62,732 nucleotides of DNA from UBA10438 sp964432155 (GTDB lineage Bacteria > Bacteroidota > Ignavibacteria > Kapaibacteriales > Kapaibacteriaceae), in NCBI GenBank assembly GCA_964432155.1, contig CAYSMF010000013.1, positions 1 through 62,732 on the forward strand, in the 5' to 3' direction. The translations under genes were made by a program, and so were the position numbers. Position 1 is the stretch's first letter. Every line of letters begins with the position of its first letter. Below, piece after piece: positions 25,260 through 33,640 of the stretch. The notes beneath the pieces are model-generated. The model did no database searches. It saw only the letters and a list, made by a program, of their open reading frames with translations, and was not told the origin of the DNA.

Positions 25260-26042
25260 TTATGAGTGAGAAGTCATGTTGAGTTCCACGAGCACCTGCT
25301 GCAAACGATCAGGGTAGTTCGTCACGACACCACGTACTCCAAGCTTGATCACATGGAGAAGTTCTTCTCGTGTGTTGATGGTATACACGCCGACTGGGAT
25401 CATATGCTGCGAACAGTCCTGCATGACGTCGGCGGTGCACTCCTCAATCGAGCATCCATAGGCATCGGCATTGCAGGCAGACACGACCTCGTGCGGACGC
25501 CGTGGATCGCCGGGAACATTGAGCGCAAGCGTACGAACGTCGGGACGCATATGCTTGAGCTGGAGGAGAACACGGTGATCAAAGCTGGAGAAGACTGTTG
25601 CGTCGATCATCTGATGAGCATCAATCGCACGGAGCACCTCATCAAGAATCCGAGATGTGCGCTCCGAATCGTCCATTGGCTTGACTTCGATGTTGAGGTA
25701 TGCATGCCCCTTGATGAGCGCAAGCGCTTCATCGAGGAGTGGGATGTGTTCACCGGCAAACGTCGGACTGAACCATGACCCTGCATCAAGCACTCGCACA
25801 TCGTCATACAGCTGCTCGCGGATATCGCCGCTGCCATTCGTGGTGCGACCAAGGTCTTCGTCGTGAAACACAACAATGCGGTTATCGCGCGTAATCTGAA
25901 TGTCGATCTCGATCATCGTGGCACCAGCGGCAATTGCTGACGCGATGGCAGCGAGGGTGTTCTCTGGTGCATTGCCCGAGGATCCTCGGTGTGCGCAGAC
26001 CATCACCGGTGTTGCACGAACGGTATCGACGAGCGGAATCAT
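25260..26042 (-). CDS. Glycerophosphodiester phosphodiesterase
   Basis: A 260-residue GDPD with the TIM-barrel motifs AHRGSSGNAPENT (catalytic His), EIDIQITRD and VFHDEDLGRTTNG, and NIEVKP. It hydrolyses glycerophosphodiesters to glycerol-3-phosphate and an alcohol. No signal peptide is present, so it is cytoplasmic. The start at 26042 gives an ATGA overlap with fmt; 26048 is an alternative two codons upstream. Confidence 0.94.
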   Translation of the reverse strand: MIPLVDTVRATPVMVCAHRGSSGNAPENTLAAIASAIAAGATMIEIDIQITRDNRIVVFHDEDLGRTTNGSGDIREQLYDDVRVLDAGSWFSPTFAGEHIPLLDEALALIKGHAYLNIEVKPMDDSERTSRILDEVLRAIDAHQMIDATVFSSFDHRVLLQLKHMRPDVRTLALNVPGDPRRPHEVVSACNADAYGCSIEECTADVMQDCSQHMIPVGVYTINTREELLHVIKLGVRGVVTNYPDRLQQVLVELNMTSHS

Positions 26043-26959
26043 GCGCATGTTCCTGATTGATCGCCACGGTGTCCGCGCAGCACATCGATGGTGTGCATGC
26101 GACGCTTCCCGGGGAGTTGTACTTCATCGAAGCGAAGCGATCCGTCGGCACATCCAACGAGGAGTTGATTGTCTTCGATGCGCCATGTACCCATTGGCGT
26201 GGTCGCATCAACAAGCGACGCACGGTATACTTTGAGCATCTGTCCGTTCCAGTGCGTCCACGCACATGGCGTCGGCGACAGTCCGTGAATCATGTTGCGC
26301 ACAGTGTGTCGTGACTGGCTAAGATCAAGTGCACTCGATGTCCGAAACACCTTTGGTGCAGGAGTCGCAAGGCTATCATCCTGGGGTTGTGGCGTGAGCA
26401 CGCCAGACACCAACCCGCGCGTGGTTGCAACCGCGCATTCAGCAGCCAGTGGCATGAGTCGCGCGTAGAGCTCGCCGGCCGTCATGCCATCGTCAATAGC
26501 GCATCGCTGCTGGAGAAGAATCGTGCCTGTGTCGACAACGTCGTTGAGCAGGAAGGACGTAACTCCCGTCTCGCGATCACCCGACATGATCGCATGATTA
26601 ATCGGTGCTGCACCGCGAAACCGCGGCAGCAGTGACGCGTGCACATTAAATGCGCCAACGCGTGCGAGCGAGTAAATGCTCTTCGGCAGAATGCGGAATG
26701 CGATCACGCACATCACGTCGGGCGAGCGTTCAGCGATCTGCTCGCGAAACGCTTCATCACGAAGCGATGCGGGCTGCAAGATGTCGGTGATGCCAAGCTC
26801 GAGCGCGGCTGACTTCACCTCACTTGGATGAATCTCCAATCCTCTGCCTCGAGGCTTGTCTGGCACGGTCACTACGGTCTGCACGCCAAACTCGCGATGC
26901 AGTGCCTGCAGCGACGGAACGGCAAACTCGGGCGTACCCATGAAGATGATGCGTGCCAT
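26039..26959 (-). CDS. fmt: Methionyl-tRNA formyltransferase
   Basis: A 306-residue enzyme of normal length. IIFMGTPEFAVPSL at the N-terminus and the catalytic segment NVHASLLPRFRGAAPINHAI are intact, followed by the C-terminal tRNA-binding domain (about 205-306). It formylates initiator Met-tRNA using 10-formyl-tetrahydrofolate. The start overlaps the miaE stop by one base (TAATG). The peptide deformylase gene often found with fmt is absent here. Confidence 0.97.
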   Translation of the reverse strand: MARIIFMGTPEFAVPSLQALHREFGVQTVVTVPDKPRGRGLEIHPSEVKSAALELGITDILQPASLRDEAFREQIAERSPDVMCVIAFRILPKSIYSLARVGAFNVHASLLPRFRGAAPINHAIMSGDRETGVTSFLLNDVVDTGTILLQQRCAIDDGMTAGELYARLMPLAAECAVATTRGLVSGVLTPQPQDDSLATPAPKVFRTSSALDLSQSRHTVRNMIHGLSPTPCAWTHWNGQMLKVYRASLVDATTPMGTWRIEDNQLLVGCADGSLRFDEVQLPGKRRMHTIDVLRGHRGDQSGTCA

Positions 26960-27540
26960 TATCCGTGCATTGTTGGTTGGTTGGGAAGCCCCTTGACGAT
27001 CGAGGCCTCAATCTCGGCGAATTCTTTCACACGAGAGCGAACATCTTCCACAGGGAAGTACTCGCGTGCGATGTCGGTGTACATGCGATAGTGACCAGCC
27101 TCGCTTGCAAGCAGCGAGGAATACAACGCTCGCATCTCTTCATCGGGTGAATGCTTTGCAAGAAGCGAAAAGCGCTCACACGAGCGCGCTTCGATAAATG
27201 CACCAACGATCAACGCGTCAAGCAACCGATACGGCTCCTGTCCACGAATATGTCCATGGAGTTGCTGCGCGTACACGTTGCCCTCATCCGGTGCCATCGT
27301 AATCCCGCGTGCATCAAGAATGCGAACAACGGTATCGAGATGCTCGAGCTCTTCTTTCGCCAGGTCAATCATCTCCAACACTAACCGCGTTTTATCGGGG
27401 TAGCGGTTGATCATGGCCATTGCAAAGGCTGCCGCCTTCTTTTCGCACAGCGCATGGTCAACGAGCACGTGGTCGGGATGTGCTATCGCAACATCGACCC
27501 ATTCCGGATTGGATTCACAGGCAAGACAGAGCATGTGCAA
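26959..27540 (-). CDS. miaE: tRNA-(ms2io6A37) hydroxylase
   Basis: A 193-residue diiron protein of the MiaE family. The ferritin-like ligands are visible in EELEHLDTVV and SEAGHYRMY, with EARSCERF between them. It hydroxylates the isopentenyl group of ms2i6A at tRNA position 37. It lies directly upstream of fmt, and both act on tRNA. The ATG at 27540 is two bases after the preceding gene's stop. MiaE is best known from proteobacteria; MiaA and MiaB would be needed for its substrate but are not in this window. Confidence 0.9.
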   Translation of the reverse strand: MHMLCLACESNPEWVDVAIAHPDHVLVDHALCEKKAAAFAMAMINRYPDKTRLVLEMIDLAKEELEHLDTVVRILDARGITMAPDEGNVYAQQLHGHIRGQEPYRLLDALIVGAFIEARSCERFSLLAKHSPDEEMRALYSSLLASEAGHYRMYTDIAREYFPVEDVRSRVKEFAEIEASIVKGLPNQPTMHG

Positions 27541-27542
27541 AG

Positions 27543-28862
27543 TTAGGGGGCGAGCAGCTGAATCGCGCGCTGCACGAGGCCGGCGAAGGTGGCCTCGTTG
27601 ACGCCATTTTCGCCGCTACTGGAGTTGTCAGAGTTCATCCACGATGCCGAAAGTGCGTACCAATCGCCTGAGCTGTGTCGGAGCAGATAGGTCATATTGA
27701 TCACGCCAGGTTCGCTACCGCCCTTGTATCCGGCATACGGCCACTGTTTGCTATTGATATCGAGGCCCTTGTTGACCGCGAGAATGTCAAGAACAGCAGG
27801 CGAGAGACGTCCATCGCGAAGCCAGTCCATGGCACGGATACAGTCAGTTGTGCGCGCAAACCATTCCACTCGGTCGGGCACAACTGCCGTATCGATAAAT
27901 CGCACAGCACTCAGTGGCGTCTGCTCGTTGATACGGTCGAGATACTTCCGTCGGTCAGCAGGACGGAGACCAGCGTACTCACGAGCCCCTTGACCCTCAT
28001 TTGTAAACTTCAACAGAAACACATCGCGGGTTGTCAGAAACGGTACGTTCAGTGATGCGTTTGAATGACCCATGATCGTTTGCATGCGCTCAATGCTATC
28101 CTGGTGCAGCTCGTGCATCAGCAGATCGGTCGCTGTGTTGTCGCTCTGCGAAATCATCAGCGTTGCAAGCGCATGCAGGGTGAGTGGCGAACCATGCGGC
28201 CACGTGTGAAGAATCCCCGAGGGCAGCGAACGAATCGACGTATCGAGGAGGACCACATCGTCCCAACGACGCGTTCCGAGGCGGATACGCTCGGCGAGCG
28301 TTCCAAGTACGTAGAGCTTAAACGTTGAACCAATTGGCAAGTACGCCGATGAGTCGTGCGCAGCGAGTACATGCTTGCGCGACAAGTTGATTGCCGACAG
28401 CGATGTTGTTCCCTTGAGCGCTTTCAAGTCCTTAATCACCGACTCCAACGTGGAACCAACACGCATCGGTGGCTTGAGGAATAGACCCTCAATCAGATGT
28501 GGTGCGTTCTTGCGAATCGACAGTGTGATTGGAATTGTGAATCCGTTCACGGTAACAGCCTCGGCTCTGCATTGATAGGCTGATGTCGAATCCACCACAC
28601 GAATTGATACGCAGCCGCCTGATTCCTTCGTGAGTTGCTGCGTAACCATTGTGAGTTGCATCGGTGGCACCTTCTGCAGGAACTCCGATGTAAACACTGT
28701 GTCGAACTGCATGCTCTTGAGGTTGAGCAAGGCGCAGACATCGTTCAGGCGCGCTGACAAGAGCGACTGAGCTGCGAGGGGGCGTACACACGCCAGCAGA
28801 ACTACCACTGCGATCATTGCGATGCGCAGAGATCGGCGTACACGAACCGAGAGAGTATTCAT
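27543..28862 (-). CDS. Secreted beta-lactamase/DD-peptidase-fold serine hydrolase with N-terminal domain
   Basis: A 439-residue protein with a signal peptide (residues about 1-31, cut after RPLAAQ), an N-terminal alpha/beta domain of NTF2-like look (about 35-135) and a class A beta-lactamase-like domain. S179-T-F-K182, S240-D-N and K380-G-G match the SxxK, SDN and K(T/S)G motifs. The ExxLN omega-loop motif that supplies the deacylating glutamate is not found, so antibiotic hydrolysis is unlikely. A penicillin-binding or esterase role is more plausible. The start at 28862 gives the signal peptide. It lies 25 bp after the upstream gene in the leuS run. Confidence 0.85.
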   Translation of the reverse strand: MNTLSVRVRRSLRIAMIAVVVLLACVRPLAAQSLLSARLNDVCALLNLKSMQFDTVFTSEFLQKVPPMQLTMVTQQLTKESGGCVSIRVVDSTSAYQCRAEAVTVNGFTIPITLSIRKNAPHLIEGLFLKPPMRVGSTLESVIKDLKALKGTTSLSAINLSRKHVLAAHDSSAYLPIGSTFKLYVLGTLAERIRLGTRRWDDVVLLDTSIRSLPSGILHTWPHGSPLTLHALATLMISQSDNTATDLLMHELHQDSIERMQTIMGHSNASLNVPFLTTRDVFLLKFTNEGQGAREYAGLRPADRRKYLDRINEQTPLSAVRFIDTAVVPDRVEWFARTTDCIRAMDWLRDGRLSPAVLDILAVNKGLDINSKQWPYAGYKGGSEPGVINMTYLLRHSSGDWYALSASWMNSDNSSSGENGVNEATFAGLVQRAIQLLAP

Positions 28863-28887
28863 GGTGCGAGTTGTAGGTACAAAGAAT

Positions 28888-30060
28888 TCACGGCTTCGTG
28901 AACGGCACGCTGACGCTGAACATGCTTGAGTTGATGAACACGGCGTAGTCGCCAGGGGGCAAGCGTCGGATGTCGATCTCGCGCTCCTGCACTCCTGCTT
29001 CGCCAGATTCTTCGTCAACGGTCTGCATGGTCATGAGGATCATGTTGACAACGGTGATCGATACGCGAGAGACTTCTGGAACAACGTACCGAAGCGTCAT
29101 GTATCCTGGCTTGCCAGGCGTTGGAGCAATGCTGATGTTCGGCAGTTTAGCGTCACGCTGCAGTTGATTGCCAGCAGCGCCATCGCTCCGAAGGTAGAGG
29201 TAGATAGGCGGATTCGATCCACCATTCTCACGCTCCGACGTTGTGACGAATCCGCGATCATCTCTCGTAAAGCAGATGGCCTCGCCCTGTTCCTCAGGCA
29301 TGTATGGCAAGCGTACACCGGGACGCTTGAGTGCGTCAGCGACAGATTCGTTGGGACGGCGTTCCCATTGCCATGCAAAAAGATAATTCTTAAGGATGAT
29401 CGATGAACCGTCGTGCGAAACATCGCCGGCGGTAAGCATCGACATTGGGAGCGTGGTGACGAACTCGAGTGTGCGCGTTGTGCCATGACGGTGCGGTGCC
29501 GCCGCACGATAGACGCGTGCGAGCTTATCGCGCTTCGAGATGATGTAAAAGTCGTTCGTGCGTGGATCGACGAGGAACGTCTCGGCATCACGTGCTCCAT
29601 CCGGATACGTGAACGTGTACACCTCGGCAGTGTCGCTGAGAACGCCGATCCCATCGCGGTCCATTGGAATCGTGTCGACACGTTCCGATGGGGAATCCAA
29701 ACGATAGATGGTGATGGCCGTGCGCTTGGCGTTGTTGTCACCGATGTCTGCTACATAGATGCCGCAATTCTCTTCGCCACTCACAGCAAGATCTTCCCAG
29801 TCGACGTTCGTCGCATTCGTCACGCGAATCTTGTACTGCAACTCGCCGCGCATGGTGGCACAATAGATCTGTGGCTTATCGCCTGAGTCGTTGATGAGCC
29901 AAAGACGTGGGGTTTGCGTTGGTTCAACCGCAATTCCCGATACTTCGTTCAAGAGCGATGCCTTGAGAGAGCCACCAATGAATGGTCCTGCATACGTAGG
30001 CTGTGCCACGGCGCTGGTAGCGCCGAGCACGGCTACAGCAATGACGAAGAGAAAGCGCAT
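28888..30060 (-). CDS. Secreted beta-propeller-like protein, unknown function
   Basis: A 390-residue protein with a signal peptide (cleaved after SAVAQ) and a repeated beta-strand pattern resembling SMP-30/YjiK-type propellers: EVSGIAVEPTQTPRLWLIND, then DWEDLAV and IYVADIGDNNAKR. The last 80 residues (PNISIAPTPGKPGY to LPPGDYAVF) look like a divergent T9SS-type sorting domain. It is probably exported; the substrate or partner is unknown. It starts 2 bp after leuS, so it depends on the leuS transcript. Confidence 0.8.
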   Translation of the reverse strand: MRFLFVIAVAVLGATSAVAQPTYAGPFIGGSLKASLLNEVSGIAVEPTQTPRLWLINDSGDKPQIYCATMRGELQYKIRVTNATNVDWEDLAVSGEENCGIYVADIGDNNAKRTAITIYRLDSPSERVDTIPMDRDGIGVLSDTAEVYTFTYPDGARDAETFLVDPRTNDFYIISKRDKLARVYRAAAPHRHGTTRTLEFVTTLPMSMLTAGDVSHDGSSIILKNYLFAWQWERRPNESVADALKRPGVRLPYMPEEQGEAICFTRDDRGFVTTSERENGGSNPPIYLYLRSDGAAGNQLQRDAKLPNISIAPTPGKPGYMTLRYVVPEVSRVSITVVNMILMTMQTVDEESGEAGVQEREIDIRRLPPGDYAVFINSSMFSVSVPFTKP

Positions 30061-30062
30061 GA

Positions 30063-32609
30063 CTACTTGACGATGAAGTTGACAAGCTTGCCGGGCACGA
30101 CGATGGTCTTGACGATAGTTTTTCCATCCAAGTGCTTGACGACGTTTTCGTCTGCTCGTGCGGCTGCTTCCATCGTTGCGGCATCAGCATCCGGTGCAAC
30201 GGTGATCTTGCCACGAATCTTCGAGCTAATCTGCACAACAACTTCGACGCTTTGTGCAATCAGCTTGGACGCATCATACTCGGGGAACGTCGATGTATGC
30301 ACGGAACCCTCACCGCCGAGAATCTGCCAGAGTTCTTCTGCGATATGCGGTGCGAATGGTGCAAGACATTGCACGTAGGCACGCATCGCTTGCAGCGGTC
30401 GTACGTCGGCCGGTGTGAACTCGTTCACAAAGATCATGAACTGCGCAATGGCCGTATTGAAGCTCAGTGCGTCCACGTCTTCACGCGTCTTCTTGATCGT
30501 GGCATGCAACACGCGATCCTGCTCGGGTGTACAGGGCACATCGGCAACAGCAGGCGATAATGTGCCGTCTTCGGTGACCATCATGCGCCATGTGCGATTG
30601 AGGAAGCGTGAGATACCGTCGATGCCTTGCGTATTCCACGGCTTTGACGCCTCGAGTGGACCGAGGAACATTTCATAGAGACGGAGTGCATCGGCACCGT
30701 GAGAGGCAATCACATCGTCGGGATTCACAACGTTGCCGAGCGACTTGGACATCTTTCGTCCATCTTCGCCCATGATCAACCCCTGGTGGAACAGACGCGT
30801 GAATGGCTCCGGAGTCGAGACACGTCCGTAATCGAACATCACCTGGTGCCAGAATCGCGCATACAGCAAGTGAAGCACGGCGTGCTCACCGCCACCGATG
30901 TAGAGATCCACACCGGTTGAACCCATCCAGTAGCGCTCCTTTTCAGGATCGACAAACGTATCGTTGTTGTGCGGATCGATATAGCGCAGGAAGTACCAGC
31001 ACGAGCCCGCCCATTGCGGCATCGTATTGGTTTCGAAGCGACCATGCTTACCAGTCTTTGGGTCGACGACGTTGATCCACTGATCAACTGTTGCCAATGG
31101 GGATTCGCCTGTACCAGCGGGCTGGAAGCTCTGGACGTCGGGCAACAACAACGGCAGCTCATCAGGGTCGAGCGCACGGCGTGTTCCGTCGTCGAAGAAG
31201 AGGATCGGAATTGGTTCACCCCAGTAGCGCTGGCGTGAAAAGAGCCAGTCGCGCAGACGGTATTGAATGCGCCCCTTACCGCGACCAGATTGTTCGAGCC
31301 ACGTAATGATTGTGCGACGTGCATCAGCCGAGGCTTGTCCATCAATGCTCACGTGTGCGCTCGATGAATTGCATGCGACGCCGTCATCACAGAAGGCTTC
31401 AGTCTGTACGTCGCACGTACCTGCTGATGGTTGCACAACTTGGATGATTGGCAGCGAGAATGCTGAGGCAAATGCATTATCACGTTCGTCGTGACCAGGC
31501 ACGGCCATGATCGCGCCCGTTCCATAGTGCGCCAGCACGTAGTCGGCAATCCATACGGGCACGGGTTGACCAGTGGCTGGGTTCACGGCATGTGCACCTG
31601 TCCATACACCGGTCTTTGTTTTGTTCAGTTCCGTGCGCTCAAGATCACTCTTGAGTGCAGCTGCCTCGCGGTAGGTGATAACGTCGTTGCGCTGCGCATC
31701 GGTGGTGATGCGTTCGACAAGCGGGTGCTCTGGTGCAAGCACCACATACGTTGCACCGAAGAGTGTATCCGGACGTGTCGTGAAGACGTGGATGCGTTCA
31801 GCTGAACCATCGAGATCAAAGGCGATTTCTGCGCCTTCGCTACGACCGATCCAGTGGCGTTGCATGTCAAGCGTCGACGATGGCCAGTTCAGCGTGTCGA
31901 GTCCGGCAAGCAGACGTTCTGCATACTCTGTGATGCGAAGCATCCACTGACGCATTGGCTTGCGCTCGACGGTGTAGCCCTTTCCCTTCCACTCATCAAC
32001 TTCTTCGTTGGCGAGCACAGTGCCGAGTTCTTCGCACCAGTTCACGGGAATGTTTGCGATGTAAGCAAGACGATGCTGATCGCGGTAGGCTTCTTGTTCT
32101 GCAGGATCGGTGATGTGCTGAGGGATTGGTAGCTCGTCGATCGGACGCGCACGTTGTTGTGTGCGATCGAACCACGACGAGTACATTGTCAGGAACATCC
32201 ATTGCGTCCAGCGATAGTACTCGGGCGTGGTCGTGTTGACCATGCGAGACCAATCGTAGTCGAACCCGATTGCCTGGAGCTGGCGTGTGAACGTTGCAAT
32301 GTTGCGTTCTGTAATGATGGCAGGATGAATGTTCTCCTTCATCGCTTGGCGCTCGGTTGGTAAACCGAACGCATCGAACCCCATCGGGTGAAGCACATTG
32401 AACCCCGTCATGCGCTTGAAGCGACTGACAATGTCCGATGCGGTATACCCCTCAGGGTGACCGATGTGAAGACCTTGTCCAGACGGGTACGGGAACATGT
32501 CGAGCACGTAGTACTTCGGCTTCGACGTGTCATCGGTCGTGCGATAGGTCTGTTGGTCAGCCCAGGTGGACTGCCATTTTTTCTCGATAGAGGAAAACGG
32601 GTACTGCAT
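30063..32609 (-). CDS. leuS: Leucyl-tRNA synthetase
   Basis: An 848-residue class I synthetase with DMFPYPSGQGLHIGHPEGY (HIGH motif), an editing domain (about 220-420), the zinc/insert region and EDGRKMSKSLGN (KMSKS). It charges tRNA-Leu and edits norvaline- and isoleucine-tRNA. The start at 32609 (MQYPFSSIEKKW) matches the family; longer extensions run over the promoter. No Shine-Dalgarno is present, and TATCTTTG ends four bases before the ATG, implying a leaderless mRNA. It heads a run of ten minus-strand genes. Confidence 0.97.
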   Translation of the reverse strand: MQYPFSSIEKKWQSTWADQQTYRTTDDTSKPKYYVLDMFPYPSGQGLHIGHPEGYTASDIVSRFKRMTGFNVLHPMGFDAFGLPTERQAMKENIHPAIITERNIATFTRQLQAIGFDYDWSRMVNTTTPEYYRWTQWMFLTMYSSWFDRTQQRARPIDELPIPQHITDPAEQEAYRDQHRLAYIANIPVNWCEELGTVLANEEVDEWKGKGYTVERKPMRQWMLRITEYAERLLAGLDTLNWPSSTLDMQRHWIGRSEGAEIAFDLDGSAERIHVFTTRPDTLFGATYVVLAPEHPLVERITTDAQRNDVITYREAAALKSDLERTELNKTKTGVWTGAHAVNPATGQPVPVWIADYVLAHYGTGAIMAVPGHDERDNAFASAFSLPIIQVVQPSAGTCDVQTEAFCDDGVACNSSSAHVSIDGQASADARRTIITWLEQSGRGKGRIQYRLRDWLFSRQRYWGEPIPILFFDDGTRRALDPDELPLLLPDVQSFQPAGTGESPLATVDQWINVVDPKTGKHGRFETNTMPQWAGSCWYFLRYIDPHNNDTFVDPEKERYWMGSTGVDLYIGGGEHAVLHLLYARFWHQVMFDYGRVSTPEPFTRLFHQGLIMGEDGRKMSKSLGNVVNPDDVIASHGADALRLYEMFLGPLEASKPWNTQGIDGISRFLNRTWRMMVTEDGTLSPAVADVPCTPEQDRVLHATIKKTREDVDALSFNTAIAQFMIFVNEFTPADVRPLQAMRAYVQCLAPFAPHIAEELWQILGGEGSVHTSTFPEYDASKLIAQSVEVVVQISSKIRGKITVAPDADAATMEAAARADENVVKHLDGKTIVKTIVVPGKLVNFIVK

Positions 32610-32613
32610 GTCG

Positions 32614-32621
32614 CAAAGATA
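32614..32621 (-). promoter_or_regulatory. Promoter -7 element TATCTTTG of leuS
   Basis: An exact TAnnTTTG match, four bases from the leuS ATG, with no ribosome binding site between. If the start point lies 3-7 bases downstream, transcription begins at or next to the start codon. Confidence 0.65.
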
Positions 32622-32626
32622 CCGCG

Positions 32627-32634
32627 TAAATTCG
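32627..32634 (+). promoter_or_regulatory. Candidate -7 element TAAATTCG of the aldo/keto reductase
   Basis: A TAnnTTCG variant 33 bases before the ATG at 32668, in the 58-bp gap shared with leuS. It supports the shorter start for that gene. Confidence 0.4.
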
Positions 32635-32667
32635 AGCTCTTTTCGCCACAAATCGCTCCTCTCCGCC

Positions 32668-33639
32668 ATGCAATACGTACACCTCGGTCGCACCGGTCTT
32701 CGCGTTTCACAACTCTGCCTTGGCACGATGAACTTCGGTCACGTGGTCGAGGAGAAGGAGTCGTTCCCGGTGATGTCCCGTGCCCTTGAGCACGGCATTA
32801 ACTTCTTCGATACGGCCAATGTCTACGGCTTCGACAAGGGTGTAGGGCGCACTGAGGAAGTGATCGGCAACTGGCTTGCCGAAGATCCAACGCGTCGCGA
32901 AAAGATTGTCCTGGCAACGAAGTTCTATGGCTCGATGGGGCCTGGCGTGAATGATCGTGGGTGTTCGGCATACCACATCCGTCAGTCGGTTGAGGACTCA
33001 CTGCGTCGCATGAAGACGGATCGCATCGATCTCCTGCAGATGCACCACATCGATCGCAGCACACCATGGGAAGAGGTGTGGCAGGCGATGGACGTGTTGA
33101 TCCAACAGGGGAAGGTGCTCTACGTGGGATCATCAAACTTTGCTGCATGGAATATCGCGATGGCCAACGAGCGCGCGGCACAGCGACACATGGTGGGCCT
33201 TGTCAGTGAGCAGAGCGTGTACTCGCTACGCAACCGTCGCATTGAGCTCGAAGTAATCCCAGCTGTCAAAGCGTACGGTATGGCACTCATTCCGTGGAGT
33301 CCACTCGCAGGTGGTATGCTGTGCGGCATCTTCTCGGTTGAGGATGCTGTGCGCCGCAAGCGTCCGCAATTGCTTGCTGCAGCGGAACCGCTTCGACCGC
33401 AGATTGAGGCCTATGAGGCACTCTGTCGCAAGATTGGTGTCGACTATGCAGATGTTGCACTTGCATGGATCCTGCAACGCGACGGCGTGACGAGTCCGAT
33501 CATTGGACCACGCACAATCGCACAATTGGACGCAAACGTTGCAACGCTGGACATTAGGCTTGATGCTGAGGTACTCGCGGCACTTGATGAAATCTGGCCC
33601 GGCGAAAAGAACCAAGCTCCTGAAGCTTACGCGTGGTAA
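32668..33639 (+). CDS. Aldo/keto reductase
   Basis: A 323-residue TIM-barrel reductase. It begins with the family pattern YVHLGRTGLRVSQLCLGTMNFG and carries FDTANVYG (catalytic Tyr), LATKFYG (Lys) and LLQMHHID (His). It would reduce carbonyls with NADPH; the substrate is unknown. The frame extends to 32566 inside leuS, but the start at 32668 gives the standard N-terminus and follows the promoter. Its stop lies one base from the convergent stop at 33641. Confidence 0.94.
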   Translation: MQYVHLGRTGLRVSQLCLGTMNFGHVVEEKESFPVMSRALEHGINFFDTANVYGFDKGVGRTEEVIGNWLAEDPTRREKIVLATKFYGSMGPGVNDRGCSAYHIRQSVEDSLRRMKTDRIDLLQMHHIDRSTPWEEVWQAMDVLIQQGKVLYVGSSNFAAWNIAMANERAAQRHMVGLVSEQSVYSLRNRRIELEVIPAVKAYGMALIPWSPLAGGMLCGIFSVEDAVRRKRPQLLAAAEPLRPQIEAYEALCRKIGVDYADVALAWILQRDGVTSPIIGPRTIAQLDANVATLDIRLDAEVLAALDEIWPGEKNQAPEAYAW

Positions 33640-33640
33640 G

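Noticed and set aside
27543..28862. An antibiotic-resistance class A beta-lactamase
   Set aside because: The omega-loop ExxLN motif is missing, and the gene sits in a housekeeping run with an extra N-terminal domain.
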